Positions 1 through 5,076 of a stretch of 6,290 nucleotides of DNA are shown in pieces. Both the position numbers and the translations under genes were made by a program. Within the stretch, counting starts at the first letter, position 1; every line of letters starts with the position of its first letter. This DNA comes from Oscillospiraceae bacterium (lineage in GTDB: Bacteria; Bacillota; Clostridia; Oscillospirales; Ruminococcaceae): contig JAFYEQ010000261.1 of NCBI GenBank assembly GCA_017544185.1, forward strand, positions 1 through 6,290. Direction: 5' to 3'. The notes under the pieces were generated by a model. The model was not told where the DNA came from and made no database searches. It saw only the letters and a program-made list of their open reading frames with translations.

Positions 1-2
1 AC

Positions 3-182
3 CTTGCCGAGAGTGCCGAGGAATCCCTGTGCCTTGGAGTTGGCGGTCCCGCCGATGCTGGTATCCATCTCCATATTGGGAGACATCCATACCATCGCGC
101 CGTTCTCGCACTCGATGCCCTCACCTGCGCCAAGGCTCACGTCGAGCACACAGAAGGGCTTGTACTTTACTTCATATTGCAT
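3..182 (-). CDS. AIM24/TIGR00266-family protein, N-terminal part (runs off left edge)
   Basis: The first 60 residues are visible, and the gene continues past base 1. The protein starts MQYEVKYKPFCVLDVSLGAG and has acidic-Gly turns followed by ENGAMVWMSPNMEMDTSIGG. The pattern 'L..GE.I..E.GAMV.MS.N.EM.TS.GG' is typical of the AIM24 (DUF124, TIGR00266) beta-roll family. Bacterial members are soluble proteins without a settled function, and the fungal namesake is mitochondrial. The ATG start is supported by GGAGGT at 188-193 with a 5-base gap, and by a consensus promoter 69-97 bases upstream of the start. The gene probably has its own transcript, since a terminator lies between it and the CPBP gene behind it. 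Family assignment is confident; the role is unknown. Confidence 0.88.
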   Translation of the reverse strand, partial: MQYEVKYKPFCVLDVSLGAGEGIECENGAMVWMSPNMEMDTSIGGTANSKAQGFLGTLGK

Positions 183-250
183 ATGCTACCTCCTTGTATA
201 TTGCGATATCGGTCAATGTCATGTCCTTATGATGAACATACATTGTACTT

Positions 251-279
251 ATTATACAATATCAGGAAGGATATGTCAA
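251..279 (-). promoter_or_regulatory. Sigma-A-type promoter of the AIM24-family gene
   Basis: On the minus strand, TTGACA (274-279), a 17-base spacer and TATAAT (251-256) match both consensus hexamers exactly. Transcription should start near 244, giving a leader of about 60 bases before the ATG at 182. No riboswitch-like structure was seen in the leader. Confidence 0.88.
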
Positions 280-316
280 TAGCTTTTTGGATCTTTCACT
301 AAGAAAACACTGAATA

Positions 317-350
317 TATGTCTTCCCCGCCTTACGGCAGGGAAGACATA
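317..350. repeat. Long imperfect hairpin in the AIM24/CPBP spacer
   Basis: Bases 317-327 (TATGTCTTCCC) pair perfectly with 340-350. After one C/A mismatch, GCC (329-331) pairs with GGC (336-338) around a TTAC loop. That makes 14 paired positions in a 34-base element. There is no U tract directly after either arm, so it is not a standard terminator. It sits just upstream of the AIM24 promoter and just beyond the CPBP terminator. It may be a repeat element or a processing or stabilising stem. Confidence 0.7.
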
Positions 351-364
351 CGGAGCATCATAAG

Positions 365-390
365 AAAAAACGGGGCTTGCCCCGTTTTTT
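365..390 (-). terminator. Rho-independent terminator after the CPBP gene
   Basis: The GC core CGGGG/CCCCG (371-375 with 380-384) encloses a CTTG loop and is flanked by A6 (365-370) and T6 (385-390), so it could work in both directions. Its natural client is the CPBP gene, whose stop codon ends at 403, 13 bases before the hairpin. It also separates that gene from the AIM24 promoter. Confidence 0.92.
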
Positions 391-402
391 GCATCCCATC
401 GG

Positions 403-1155
403 TCATCCTCCGAACAGTATGAATCGGACTGCATCCACAAGGAAATGTGAGAACATAGCCGATGTCAGATCACGCTTCCTCTGGAGCAGTGCAAAGGGGA
501 TGCCGAAGATCACTGCAGCCATCAAACAGCTGAAAAACCCCATATTGCCATGCCACAGCCCGTGGGGGATGGTCATCATGATATACATCGTGACAGTCCG
601 TCCCTTTGTCATCTTCCCGTCGGCGATGTATATACAGAATGCCATGAACACCGCACGGAAAGCCATTTCCTCCGCGATCCCGGGGTGTATCGCCATAACG
701 ATCTTGTCTATACCGAAGGATGGAGCGATAGTCCCGCTTTTGCTCATGAAATATGTATTTATAAGTATGAGAGGGACAGCAACGGCTGCACCGATGAGAA
801 GTGACAGCAGAACGTTCTTTATATCTGCCGCCCGCAGCAGCTTTATTTCCTCATTTTTTTCCGACACCGATATAACAGCAAGAGAGGAGAGCAGTGTGGT
901 GGATGTGAACAGTATGGTCCCGATCGTACTGTTCTTATGCGCCGTGAGCGCTGAGAAAAGCACAAGACCTGTGAGTACAGCCGATATGATCATGCCCTTT
1001 TTTGAAGGGAGCCCGTTTTTTATCATAAGATACACGGACATGACAGCCGACCACAAAAATACCATCAGAGTCGGCAACACTTCACTGTTCAGGCACATCT
1101 TTGCAAAAACGAGCAGTATGGATGCCACCCAGAGCGCTATAAGACCTTTTTTCAA
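403..1155 (-). CDS. CPBP-family intramembrane metalloprotease
   Basis: This is a 250-residue polytopic membrane protein with hydrophobic stretches at about 4-21, 26-45, 54-72, 77-97, 113-135, 186-197 and 206-223. It carries the CPBP (Abi/CAAX-protease and bacteriocin-processing, Rce1-like) signature: EE at 162-163 with Arg167 (AEEMAFR), His198 and His202 in the second motif (IPHGLWH), and HFLVD at 237-241. These residues form the presumed active site in the membrane. The bacterial family includes prenyl-protein-protease-like enzymes and bacteriocin self-immunity proteins. No bacteriocin gene or other clear partner is visible here, so the substrate is unknown. The start is TTG, chosen because GGGAGGT (1162-1168) lies 6 bases upstream and the promoter fits a transcript starting near 1199. 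The gene is monocistronic, between its own promoter and terminator. Confidence 0.9.
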   Translation of the reverse strand: MKKGLIALWVASILLVFAKMCLNSEVLPTLMVFLWSAVMSVYLMIKNGLPSKKGMIISAVLTGLVLFSALTAHKNSTIGTILFTSTTLLSSLAVISVSEKNEEIKLLRAADIKNVLLSLLIGAAVAVPLILINTYFMSKSGTIAPSFGIDKIVMAIHPGIAEEMAFRAVFMAFCIYIADGKMTKGRTVTMYIMMTIPHGLWHGNMGFFSCLMAAVIFGIPFALLQRKRDLTSAMFSHFLVDAVRFILFGG

Positions 1156-1161
1156 AATTAT

Positions 1162-1168
1162 ACCTCCC
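1162..1168 (-). promoter_or_regulatory. Ribosome binding site that fixes the TTG start of the CPBP gene
   Basis: GGGAGGT on the minus strand lies 6 bases before TTG (1155-1153). No in-frame ATG near the N-terminus has a comparable site, so the rare start codon is the best choice. Confidence 0.8.
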
Positions 1169-1205
1169 GATATGGATCAGTCATATCTATAGATCTGCTT
1201 TTTTT

Positions 1206-1234
1206 ATCATATACTATCTGGACCGATGTGTCAA
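1206..1234 (-). promoter_or_regulatory. Sigma-A-type promoter of the CPBP gene
   Basis: On the minus strand, TTGACA (1229-1234), a 17-base spacer and TATGAT (1206-1211) form a near-consensus promoter. Transcription should start near 1199, about 45 bases before the TTG start. Confidence 0.82.
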
Positions 1235-1363
1235 CCGATATGGGAGTATTATAATCCTATTCTAATCTTTATCATTTTTCTTTAAGGAAACTCTGGATAG
1301 ATCAAATGGAAGATGGAGATCAATATGGCAAACGGACAAGATGACAATGAGTGAACGAGTAAA

Positions 1364-1388
1364 GGGCTGACACGCAGGTCAGCCCCTA
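1364..1388 (-). repeat. Palindromic repeat, copy 1
   Basis: GGGCTGAC (1364-1371) pairs perfectly with GTCAGCCC (1378-1385) around a 6-base loop. Read on the minus strand, the 25-base unit differs at only two loop positions from the unit at 3301-3325. It lies downstream of the lipoprotein reading frame. Only a weak TTTACT follows it on the minus strand, so it could end the operon transcript only inefficiently. Confidence 0.8.
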
Positions 1389-1406
1389 CCGCGAGGAACG
1401 GCTCGT

Positions 1407-1443
1407 TTGAGCGTTCCCGTTATCTTGGCTCTCCACTCTCAAC
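1407..1443 (-). repeat. Dispersed heptamer-type repeat, inverted copy
   Basis: On the minus strand this reads GTTGAGAGTGGAGAG, four bases, then GATAACGGGAACGCTCAA. The first 15 bases are identical to 4828-4842 on the plus strand, and the next block matches 16 of 18 bases of 4854-4871. The two copies are therefore in opposite orientation about 3.4 kb apart. This copy overlaps the 3' end of the shifted lipoprotein reading frame (residues NVESGEPR and the stop codon). Confidence 0.8.
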
Positions 1444-1700
1444 GTTCAACGTTTGATCCTTGGTGAGCCTGAATACAGCGGTCTCGCCGGGCTCAAGATA
1501 CAGGGTGTTGAAATAGTAGTGGAAGTAGTAGTGGTGCTCTGTGTCGCCTTGACGCTGAAGCCGTATTTCTTCCGTATGTATGTCTCGGCCATCCGCCCGA
1601 GCTTTGCCTCCGTGGAGCCGCAGCCCGTGAACAAGACCGCACACAACGCGGCACTGAGTGCCGCACCTATGCCTATCAAGATCTTTCTATCCGTCTTCAT
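1420..1700 (-). pseudogene. Small lipoprotein gene, apparently frameshifted
   Basis: The start frame (1700 to 1446, 84 residues) opens with MKTDRKILIG, a hydrophobic stretch and LFTGC with Cys27. This is a lipoprotein signal, although Phe at -3 is unusual. It continues TEAKLGRMAETYIRKKYGFSV and then turns into low-complexity Ser/Thr (STTTTSTTIST). At that point the -1 frame becomes more protein-like, reading HHYYFHYYFNTLYLEPGETAVFRLTKDQ, and stops at 1420. I infer a one-base loss or slip around 1511-1545. It coincides with a 12-base tandem repeat (1511-1522 and 1523-1534). The repaired product would be about 92 residues, with its last residues encoded by the dispersed repeat. The gene starts 6 bases after the mannanase stop, with no clear Shine-Dalgarno, which suggests translational coupling. 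I do not recognise the family. The 84-residue form could instead be genuine. Confidence 0.5.
1511..1534 (-). repeat. Two 12-bp tandem units inside the lipoprotein gene
   Basis: AAATAGTAGTGG (1511-1522) is followed by AAGTAGTAGTGG (1523-1534), differing at one base. In the shifted frame they encode HYYF twice. A short direct repeat like this is a natural site for replication slippage and may be linked to the frame change. Confidence 0.75.
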
Positions 1701-1706
1701 CCCGTA

Positions 1707-3176
1707 TCAGTACTTTACCTCATCCAGTGTGATCACGTTCTCGTGGGAGTATACCTCTTTCCACATCTTCTCCTCGGTGTACGTCGAGGACAGTTTCTTG
1801 CCGTTCACGCAGAACTCCCCGCCCCATACGCAGAACCAGCTCCACAGGGTGCCCCGCTCCTTGGCGCCGTCTATATCGAACAGGCAGCCGTTCTCCGACA
1901 GGGTAACGATCTTGTGCGAGCCGGGATATGCTGCCGCATCGAGGAAGCGCCCGCTCTGCGGGTCGTACTGGCGTTCGCCGGGGTATATGTCCTCACCTAT
2001 GATGTCCACGTACTCGTCACCCGGGTACCAGTCAGCCGACTGTGCGTTATATACCCATATCAAGTTGTCCAGCCCGTGATGCTCGGTCATGCGCTCATAC
2101 ATCAGCTTCCACAGAGCCTTGTACGCATCAGCGCCGTCCGCGCCCCACCAGAACCAGCCGCCGCTGGCCTCATGCAGCGGACGGAACAGGACGGGTATAT
2201 CATGCTCCTTGAGTATCTTCAGCTGCTCTGCCGCACGGTCGATATCGTCCAAAAGCAGCTTGTATCCTTCGGACTCGGGGTCTGCCATGATCTCGGACAA
2301 CTTGAGCCCTGTCACATGATCGGTATAGAAGGCGCCCCACCAGTTGGGATGACCGTCCTTGTCGTTGCCCTGCTTTATATACTTATCCGGGGCGCACCAG
2401 TGCCAGCATATAGTGACGATGCCGCCCGCCTTGTCAAAGGCTATGGCCTGCTCTACCGTCTTGGACTTGGAGCCTCTGCTGACCCGTGAGCCGCTGTAGT
2501 CCATAAGGTCTAAGCCCATGATGGCAGGGGACTTGCCCGTGGCCTCCCTGATCGCGCGGAACTCGGCGCTCTCCATGCCCTCGCACTGCTGACCGGAGAG
2601 GACGTTCTTCCCGTAGTTCTTGCACAGGTACTTCATCAGACGCTTCGTGCGGGAGGAGGCGTTCTTGTTGGAGAGCGTGGGGCTCACCTTGTACAGGGAC
2701 GCGGTATCCACCGCAGCGGGAGCCACGTCCAGGCAGTCCAGCCGTATCCAGCCCCATGAGGGCGTGACCGCTACCTTGTGCTCTCCCTTGGTCAGATATG
2801 TACCTCTCATGCGGGAGGAGGATATCTTCTCGCTCTCGGACCTGAACTGTCCGATATTGTTGCCGTCCACGGACACGTCGTTGTACTTCTCGCTGCCCAT
2901 GCCCGACGATACGAAGGTCAGATCCCAGAAGCCCGAGGACTTCACCGAGATCGTGAAGGTACACGAGCCCGTGCCCTCCATGCGGACGTATCCGCCGCCC
3001 GACCAGCCGCTCTCCGTCACGGCGCTCATGCCCGACAGAGCGGCATCCTCCGCTTCGTATCTCACCGTGTCCGTAGCTGCAGATACTGAGCCTATATAGG
3101 TGCCGGCACAGTTCCCGAACAGCGCCGCCATCCCCGCCGCGCACAGTATCCATGATATCTTTTTGTATCTGTCCAT
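1707..3176 (-). CDS. Secreted GH26 endo-beta-1,4-mannanase with N-terminal CBM35-like module
   Basis: This 489-residue exported enzyme should hydrolyse beta-1,4-mannan or glucomannan outside the cell. Residues 1-34 look like a signal peptide (basic start, hydrophobic core to 32, SVSA before the cut). Residues about 38-152 begin YEAEDAALSG and show the SGGGYV and final W-IRLDCLD pattern of a CBM35-type beta-sandwich. Residues about 160-480 are the GH26 barrel: LSGQQ (193-197), GLDLMDY (221-227), WHW (258-260), the acid/base motif RPLHEASGGWFWWG with Glu336, and the nucleophile in LSENG, Glu428. Both catalytic glutamates are present. There is no dockerin, sortase signal or C-terminal binding module, so it is probably a free enzyme rather than a cellulosome part. 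Activity on related substrates cannot be excluded. The start is supported by AAGGAG at 3181-3186, 4 bases upstream. The unknown exported gene lies upstream beyond the 20-bp repeat array, and the lipoprotein follows after 6 bases. Confidence 0.92.
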   Translation of the reverse strand: MDRYKKISWILCAAGMAALFGNCAGTYIGSVSAATDTVRYEAEDAALSGMSAVTESGWSGGGYVRMEGTGSCTFTISVKSSGFWDLTFVSSGMGSEKYNDVSVDGNNIGQFRSESEKISSSRMRGTYLTKGEHKVAVTPSWGWIRLDCLDVAPAAVDTASLYKVSPTLSNKNASSRTKRLMKYLCKNYGKNVLSGQQCEGMESAEFRAIREATGKSPAIMGLDLMDYSGSRVSRGSKSKTVEQAIAFDKAGGIVTICWHWCAPDKYIKQGNDKDGHPNWWGAFYTDHVTGLKLSEIMADPESEGYKLLLDDIDRAAEQLKILKEHDIPVLFRPLHEASGGWFWWGADGADAYKALWKLMYERMTEHHGLDNLIWVYNAQSADWYPGDEYVDIIGEDIYPGERQYDPQSGRFLDAAAYPGSHKIVTLSENGCLFDIDGAKERGTLWSWFCVWGGEFCVNGKKLSSTYTEEKMWKEVYSHENVITLDEVKY

Positions 3177-3220
3177 AATGCTCCTTTATGATCGGTCTGT
3201 CTCCTGTCTGTAGGGTATCT

Positions 3221-3319
3221 GTAGGGGCCGACCTATGTGTGTAGGGGCCGACCTATGTGTGTAGGGGCCGATCTATGTGTGTAGGGCCGACCTATGTGTG
3301 TAGGGGCTGACCTATGTGT
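3221..3319. repeat. 20-bp tandem repeat array, five units
   Basis: The unit GTAGGGGCCGACCTATGTGT occurs at 3221-3240 and 3241-3260 (identical), 3261-3280 (one C-to-T change), 3281-3299 (one G lost) and 3300-3319 (one C-to-T change). A degenerate GTAGGGTATCT precedes the array. There are no spacers between units, so this is not a CRISPR. It fills most of the gap between the 160-residue gene and the mannanase and ends 45 bases before the mannanase start. The near identity of the units suggests recent expansion. Confidence 0.93.
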
Positions 3320-3325
3320 CAGCCC
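3301..3325 (+). repeat. Palindromic repeat, copy 2, at the end of the tandem array
   Basis: GGGCTGAC (3304-3311) pairs perfectly with GTCAGCCC (3318-3325) around CTATGT. Only this last unit of the array has the complementary arm; the other four carry GGCCGAC or a variant and cannot form the stem. The unit matches the 1364-1388 element at 23 of 25 bases in opposite orientation. The array therefore probably grew by partial duplication of one such palindrome. Confidence 0.82.
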
Positions 3326-3333
3326 ATGACGAC

Positions 3334-3816
3334 TCAACATCGATACTCTGTCGGTATGTCCGCATCCAGCGCGTCAGCGTCGAAGTCGTCGTGTAAGGTG
3401 ACCTTGTATCCCATGTCCTCCAGCGACCAAAGCACCGACCACACCTTGTAAGGGATATCCGTGTCGGGGAGATAGGTGATGTCGTATACCTCCGCACGCA
3501 TGGGATAGGACTCTTCCACGGCCATAGTGCGTATGTTCACGGGTATGCCGGACATGGAATGGATGCTGCAGCCCGACAGCAGTATGGGAGAGCCCTCTTC
3601 GCTGATGAACAGGGGCGTGCCGTCGTCGCAGCAGAAATAAAAGCCCGATATGGTCATCAGCTGAGGGTCATCCGCCGGATCGGCAGTTGATGTTACGGCC
3701 TCGGTCGTCTCGGTGTATGTATCTGCAGGGGCGTCCTTCACAGGCAGCTCCTGTGCAGGTGCCTTCCCGCATACAGCCATGACGGCTGCCATGATAAGTA
3801 TGATAAGTTCCTTCAT
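3334..3816 (-). CDS. Exported protein of unknown function
   Basis: This 160-residue protein is not recognised. Residues 1-22 form a short signal peptide (MKEL, hydrophobic core to about 15, then GKAPAQE with a likely signal peptidase I cut near 21). Cys16 follows AV and does not make a good lipobox. Residues 23-52 are a Thr/Ala/Asp-rich linker. Residues 53-138 look like a small folded domain (MTISGFYFCCDDGTPLFISE, then SPILLSG) with Cys62, Cys63 and Cys83. The tail 143-156 is acidic, with Asp/Ala repeats. The start has GAGGAGG (3824-3830) 7 bases upstream. It lies between a small membrane protein gene and the mannanase gene on the same strand, so it may act at the cell surface. That role is inference from context only. 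Confidence 0.75.
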   Translation of the reverse strand: MKELIILIMAAVMAVCGKAPAQELPVKDAPADTYTETTEAVTSTADPADDPQLMTISGFYFCCDDGTPLFISEEGSPILLSGCSIHSMSGIPVNIRTMAVEESYPMRAEVYDITYLPDTDIPYKVWSVLWSLEDMGYKVTLHDDFDADALDADIPTEYRC

Positions 3817-3823
3817 AGCGGTG

Positions 3824-3830
3824 CCTCCTC
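3824..3830 (-). promoter_or_regulatory. Strong ribosome binding site of the 160-residue exported protein
   Basis: GAGGAGG on the minus strand lies 7 bases before the ATG at 3816. It suggests efficient independent translation rather than coupling to the gene before it, whose stop is 58 bases away. Confidence 0.8.
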
Positions 3831-3874
3831 TGTGTGTTCTCTATATGATATACAACCGAGGAAGGCGTTATTTT

Positions 3875-4024
3875 TCACTTGGCGGAGGATATGTATCTTT
3901 TCCTGAACGCCGTGAACAGCCATACCATGCCCGCAGCGAACAGGCTGCATACTGCATACTGCCTCGGCGTGTATTTGAGCCCCTTGGAGGGCGCTTCGGT
4001 CTTTGTCTCTTCTTTGTTATCCAT
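3875..4024 (-). CDS. 49-residue single-pass membrane protein
   Basis: This short gene reads MDNKEETKTEAPSKGLKYTP, then RQYAVCSLFAAGMVWLFTAF and RKRYISSAK. It has a charged N-terminal tail of about 20 residues, one hydrophobic segment at about 23-40, and a basic C-terminus (RKRY). The positive charge after the helix suggests that end stays in the cytoplasm. The Shine-Dalgarno is weak (AGAGAAG about 5 bases upstream). It starts 55 bases after the rsmE stop and ends 58 bases before the next gene, so it is probably in the same transcript. The sensible composition and layout support a real gene, but the function is unknown. Confidence 0.62.
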   Translation of the reverse strand: MDNKEETKTEAPSKGLKYTPRQYAVCSLFAAGMVWLFTAFRKRYISSAK

Positions 4025-4063
4025 AATATCTTCTCTACATTAGCGGCGGTCGATAGAGCATCA

Positions 4064-4075
4064 TCTCAACTCTCC
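4064..4075 (-). repeat. Short fragment of the GAGAGTT heptamer repeat
   Basis: On the minus strand this is GGAGAGTTGAGA, less than two heptamer units, just after the rsmE stop. It matches the register of the array at 4824-4858 but is short enough to be coincidence. Confidence 0.35.
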
Positions 4076-4079
4076 GCGC

Positions 4080-4790
4080 TCAGATCTCTCCCGCCCTGTC
4101 CATGATGACCGCGGTGACGGCTATGGGAGCGGTCTCGCAGCGAAGGATGCGCCGCCCGAGCCATATGTGCTTGGCGCCCATATCCCGCGCCATGTCGGCC
4201 TCGTCGCGGTCGAAGCCGCCCTCTGAGCCGATCATTATGCCCGCGGTGCCTATGTCGTAGCTCTGCTCCGACAGGCGCTCACCGCCGTTCTCATAGCAGA
4301 ACAGTGGAAGGTCAGCGGATGTGAGCTCCGTAACAGCTGCCTCGAAGGAGGGGAGGGTCCGCACCTCGGGGACTATTCCCCGTCCGGACTGCTTCGCAGC
4401 TTCCTCTGCTATGCGCTGCCAGCGCACGGCCTTATTGTCGTTCGGCTTGGATACGCAGCGCCTCGACGGGAAGAACACGAAGGCCGCCGCGCCCAGCTCT
4501 GTGCATTTTTGTATGATGAGCTCCGCCTTGTCCGCCTTGGGATAGGCCTGGTATACCGTCAGACGGAGACGGGGCTCCGCCATGGACGGGAACGACTCGA
4601 CTATGCGGCATATCACACTGTCCGATGTGAAGCGTTCGGCGATGCAGCTATATTCCGTGCCCTGACGGCAGAAGGTGACGGCATCGCCCTCGCGCATCCG
4701 CAGCGACCTGCCCATATGCACGGCATCTGCCCCCGTGACCGTGATGATATCGCCGTCTATGGCATCTTCACCAATAAAGTACCTTGGCAT
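4080..4790 (-). CDS. rsmE: 16S rRNA m3U1498 methyltransferase RsmE
   Basis: This 236-residue cytoplasmic SPOUT-class methyltransferase should methylate N3 of U1498 in helix 44 of 16S rRNA using S-adenosylmethionine. Residues 1-70 form the N-terminal RNA-binding barrel (MPRYFIGEDA, HMGRSLRMREGD). Residues 74-236 form the trefoil-knot domain: QAYPKADKAELIIQKCTELG (81-100), AKQSGR (132-137), the SAM-loop motif IGSEGGF (187-193) and LGRRILRCETA (211-221). The usual motif is IGPEGGF; here Ser replaces Pro. Length and motif order are normal. GGAGGT at 4796-4801 with a 5-base gap fixes the start. The gene often follows prmA in Firmicutes, but no prmA is present here; a repeat-rich spacer lies upstream instead. 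No good promoter was found in that spacer. Genes for small membrane and exported proteins follow. Confidence 0.95.
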   Translation of the reverse strand: MPRYFIGEDAIDGDIITVTGADAVHMGRSLRMREGDAVTFCRQGTEYSCIAERFTSDSVICRIVESFPSMAEPRLRLTVYQAYPKADKAELIIQKCTELGAAAFVFFPSRRCVSKPNDNKAVRWQRIAEEAAKQSGRGIVPEVRTLPSFEAAVTELTSADLPLFCYENGGERLSEQSYDIGTAGIMIGSEGGFDRDEADMARDMGAKHIWLGRRILRCETAPIAVTAVIMDRAGEI

Positions 4791-4823
4791 AGGATACCTC
4801 CGTTAACAGTGTTGAGATCCAGA

Positions 4824-4858
4824 GAGAGTTGAGAGTGGAGAGTTAAGAGTGGAGATAA
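4824..4858 (+). repeat. Heptanucleotide tandem repeat array (GAGAGTK type)
   Basis: Read in sevens from 4824: GAGAGTT, GAGAGTG, GAGAGTT, AAGAGTG, GAGATAA. The first four differ at one or two positions and the fifth is degenerate. The array and the following GATAACGGAAACGTTCAA (4854-4871) match, in reverse orientation, the element at 1407-1443. It lies 34 bases upstream of the rsmE start codon and would be in the 5' leader of any transcript starting further upstream. Confidence 0.85.
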
Positions 4859-4921
4859 CGGAAACGTTCAATTGACCCATTCCCGTCTCCGGTCTCTGGG
4901 AAAGCACTGAATAAGATATTT

Positions 4922-4966
4922 ATCTCGGTAGCGCTTTCGTAGGGCGAGATGGCATACTACGGAAGC
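4922..4966. other. Interlocked inverted repeats, possible H-type pseudoknot
   Basis: Stem 1 pairs ATCTCG (4922-4927) with CGAGAT (4945-4950). Stem 2 pairs 4933-4942 with 4957-4966, ten pairs with one wobble. The order is arm 1, arm 2, arm 1', arm 2', so the stems interlock as in an H-type pseudoknot, with loops of 5, 2 and 6 bases. On DNA or without magnesium they would be alternatives. No known RNA family was recognised. It lies in the spacer upstream of rsmE; function is unknown. Confidence 0.45.
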
Positions 4967-5029
4967 CTTTGCCCCTGCCGCTTCGAGCCATCCTGCATAG
5001 ATCCATTGTATTCCTAGCTTCCGGATCTT

Positions 5030-5071
5030 AGGAGGTCAGGGCAACTCCTGACTCCTCATTCCTAACTCCTG
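5030..5071 (+). repeat. Heptanucleotide tandem repeat (ACTCCTG type) with hairpin
   Basis: Read in sevens from 5044: ACTCCTG, ACTCCTC, ATTCCTA, ACTCCTG, ending at 5071, with ACT again after it. AGGA-G-GTCAGG (5030-5040) folds back on CCTGAC-TCCT (5047-5056), giving ten pairs with one bulge. The array ends 5 bases from the stop codon of the membrane-protein gene at 5077. No U tract follows on the minus strand, so it is not a standard terminator. Confidence 0.8.
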
Positions 5072-5076
5072 ACTTA

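Noticed and set aside
377..1192. Open 271-residue frame on the plus strand opposite the CPBP gene
   Set aside because: It is antisense to a gene with clear family motifs, promoter and terminator. It starts inside the terminator hairpin and has no ribosome binding site.
1364..1388. Efficient operon terminator after the lipoprotein gene
   Set aside because: The stem is good, but only a short, interrupted T run follows on the minus strand, and the same element occurs as a repeat elsewhere. It is better called a palindromic repeat.
1500..1545. Programmed -1 ribosomal frameshift in the lipoprotein gene
   Set aside because: No X-XXY-YYZ slippery heptamer and no clear stimulating structure was found at the frame transition.
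1743..2489. Open 248-residue plus-strand frame, with others, across the mannanase gene
   Set aside because: These are shadows of the GH26 coding frame. They show no ribosome binding sites and no recognisable domains.
3105..3112. Lipobox in the mannanase signal peptide (LFGNC, Cys23)
   Set aside because: Asn before the Cys does not fit signal peptidase II, and a good signal peptidase I site follows at about residue 34.
3221..3319. CRISPR array
   Set aside because: The 20-base units are directly contiguous with no unique spacers, and no cas gene is present.
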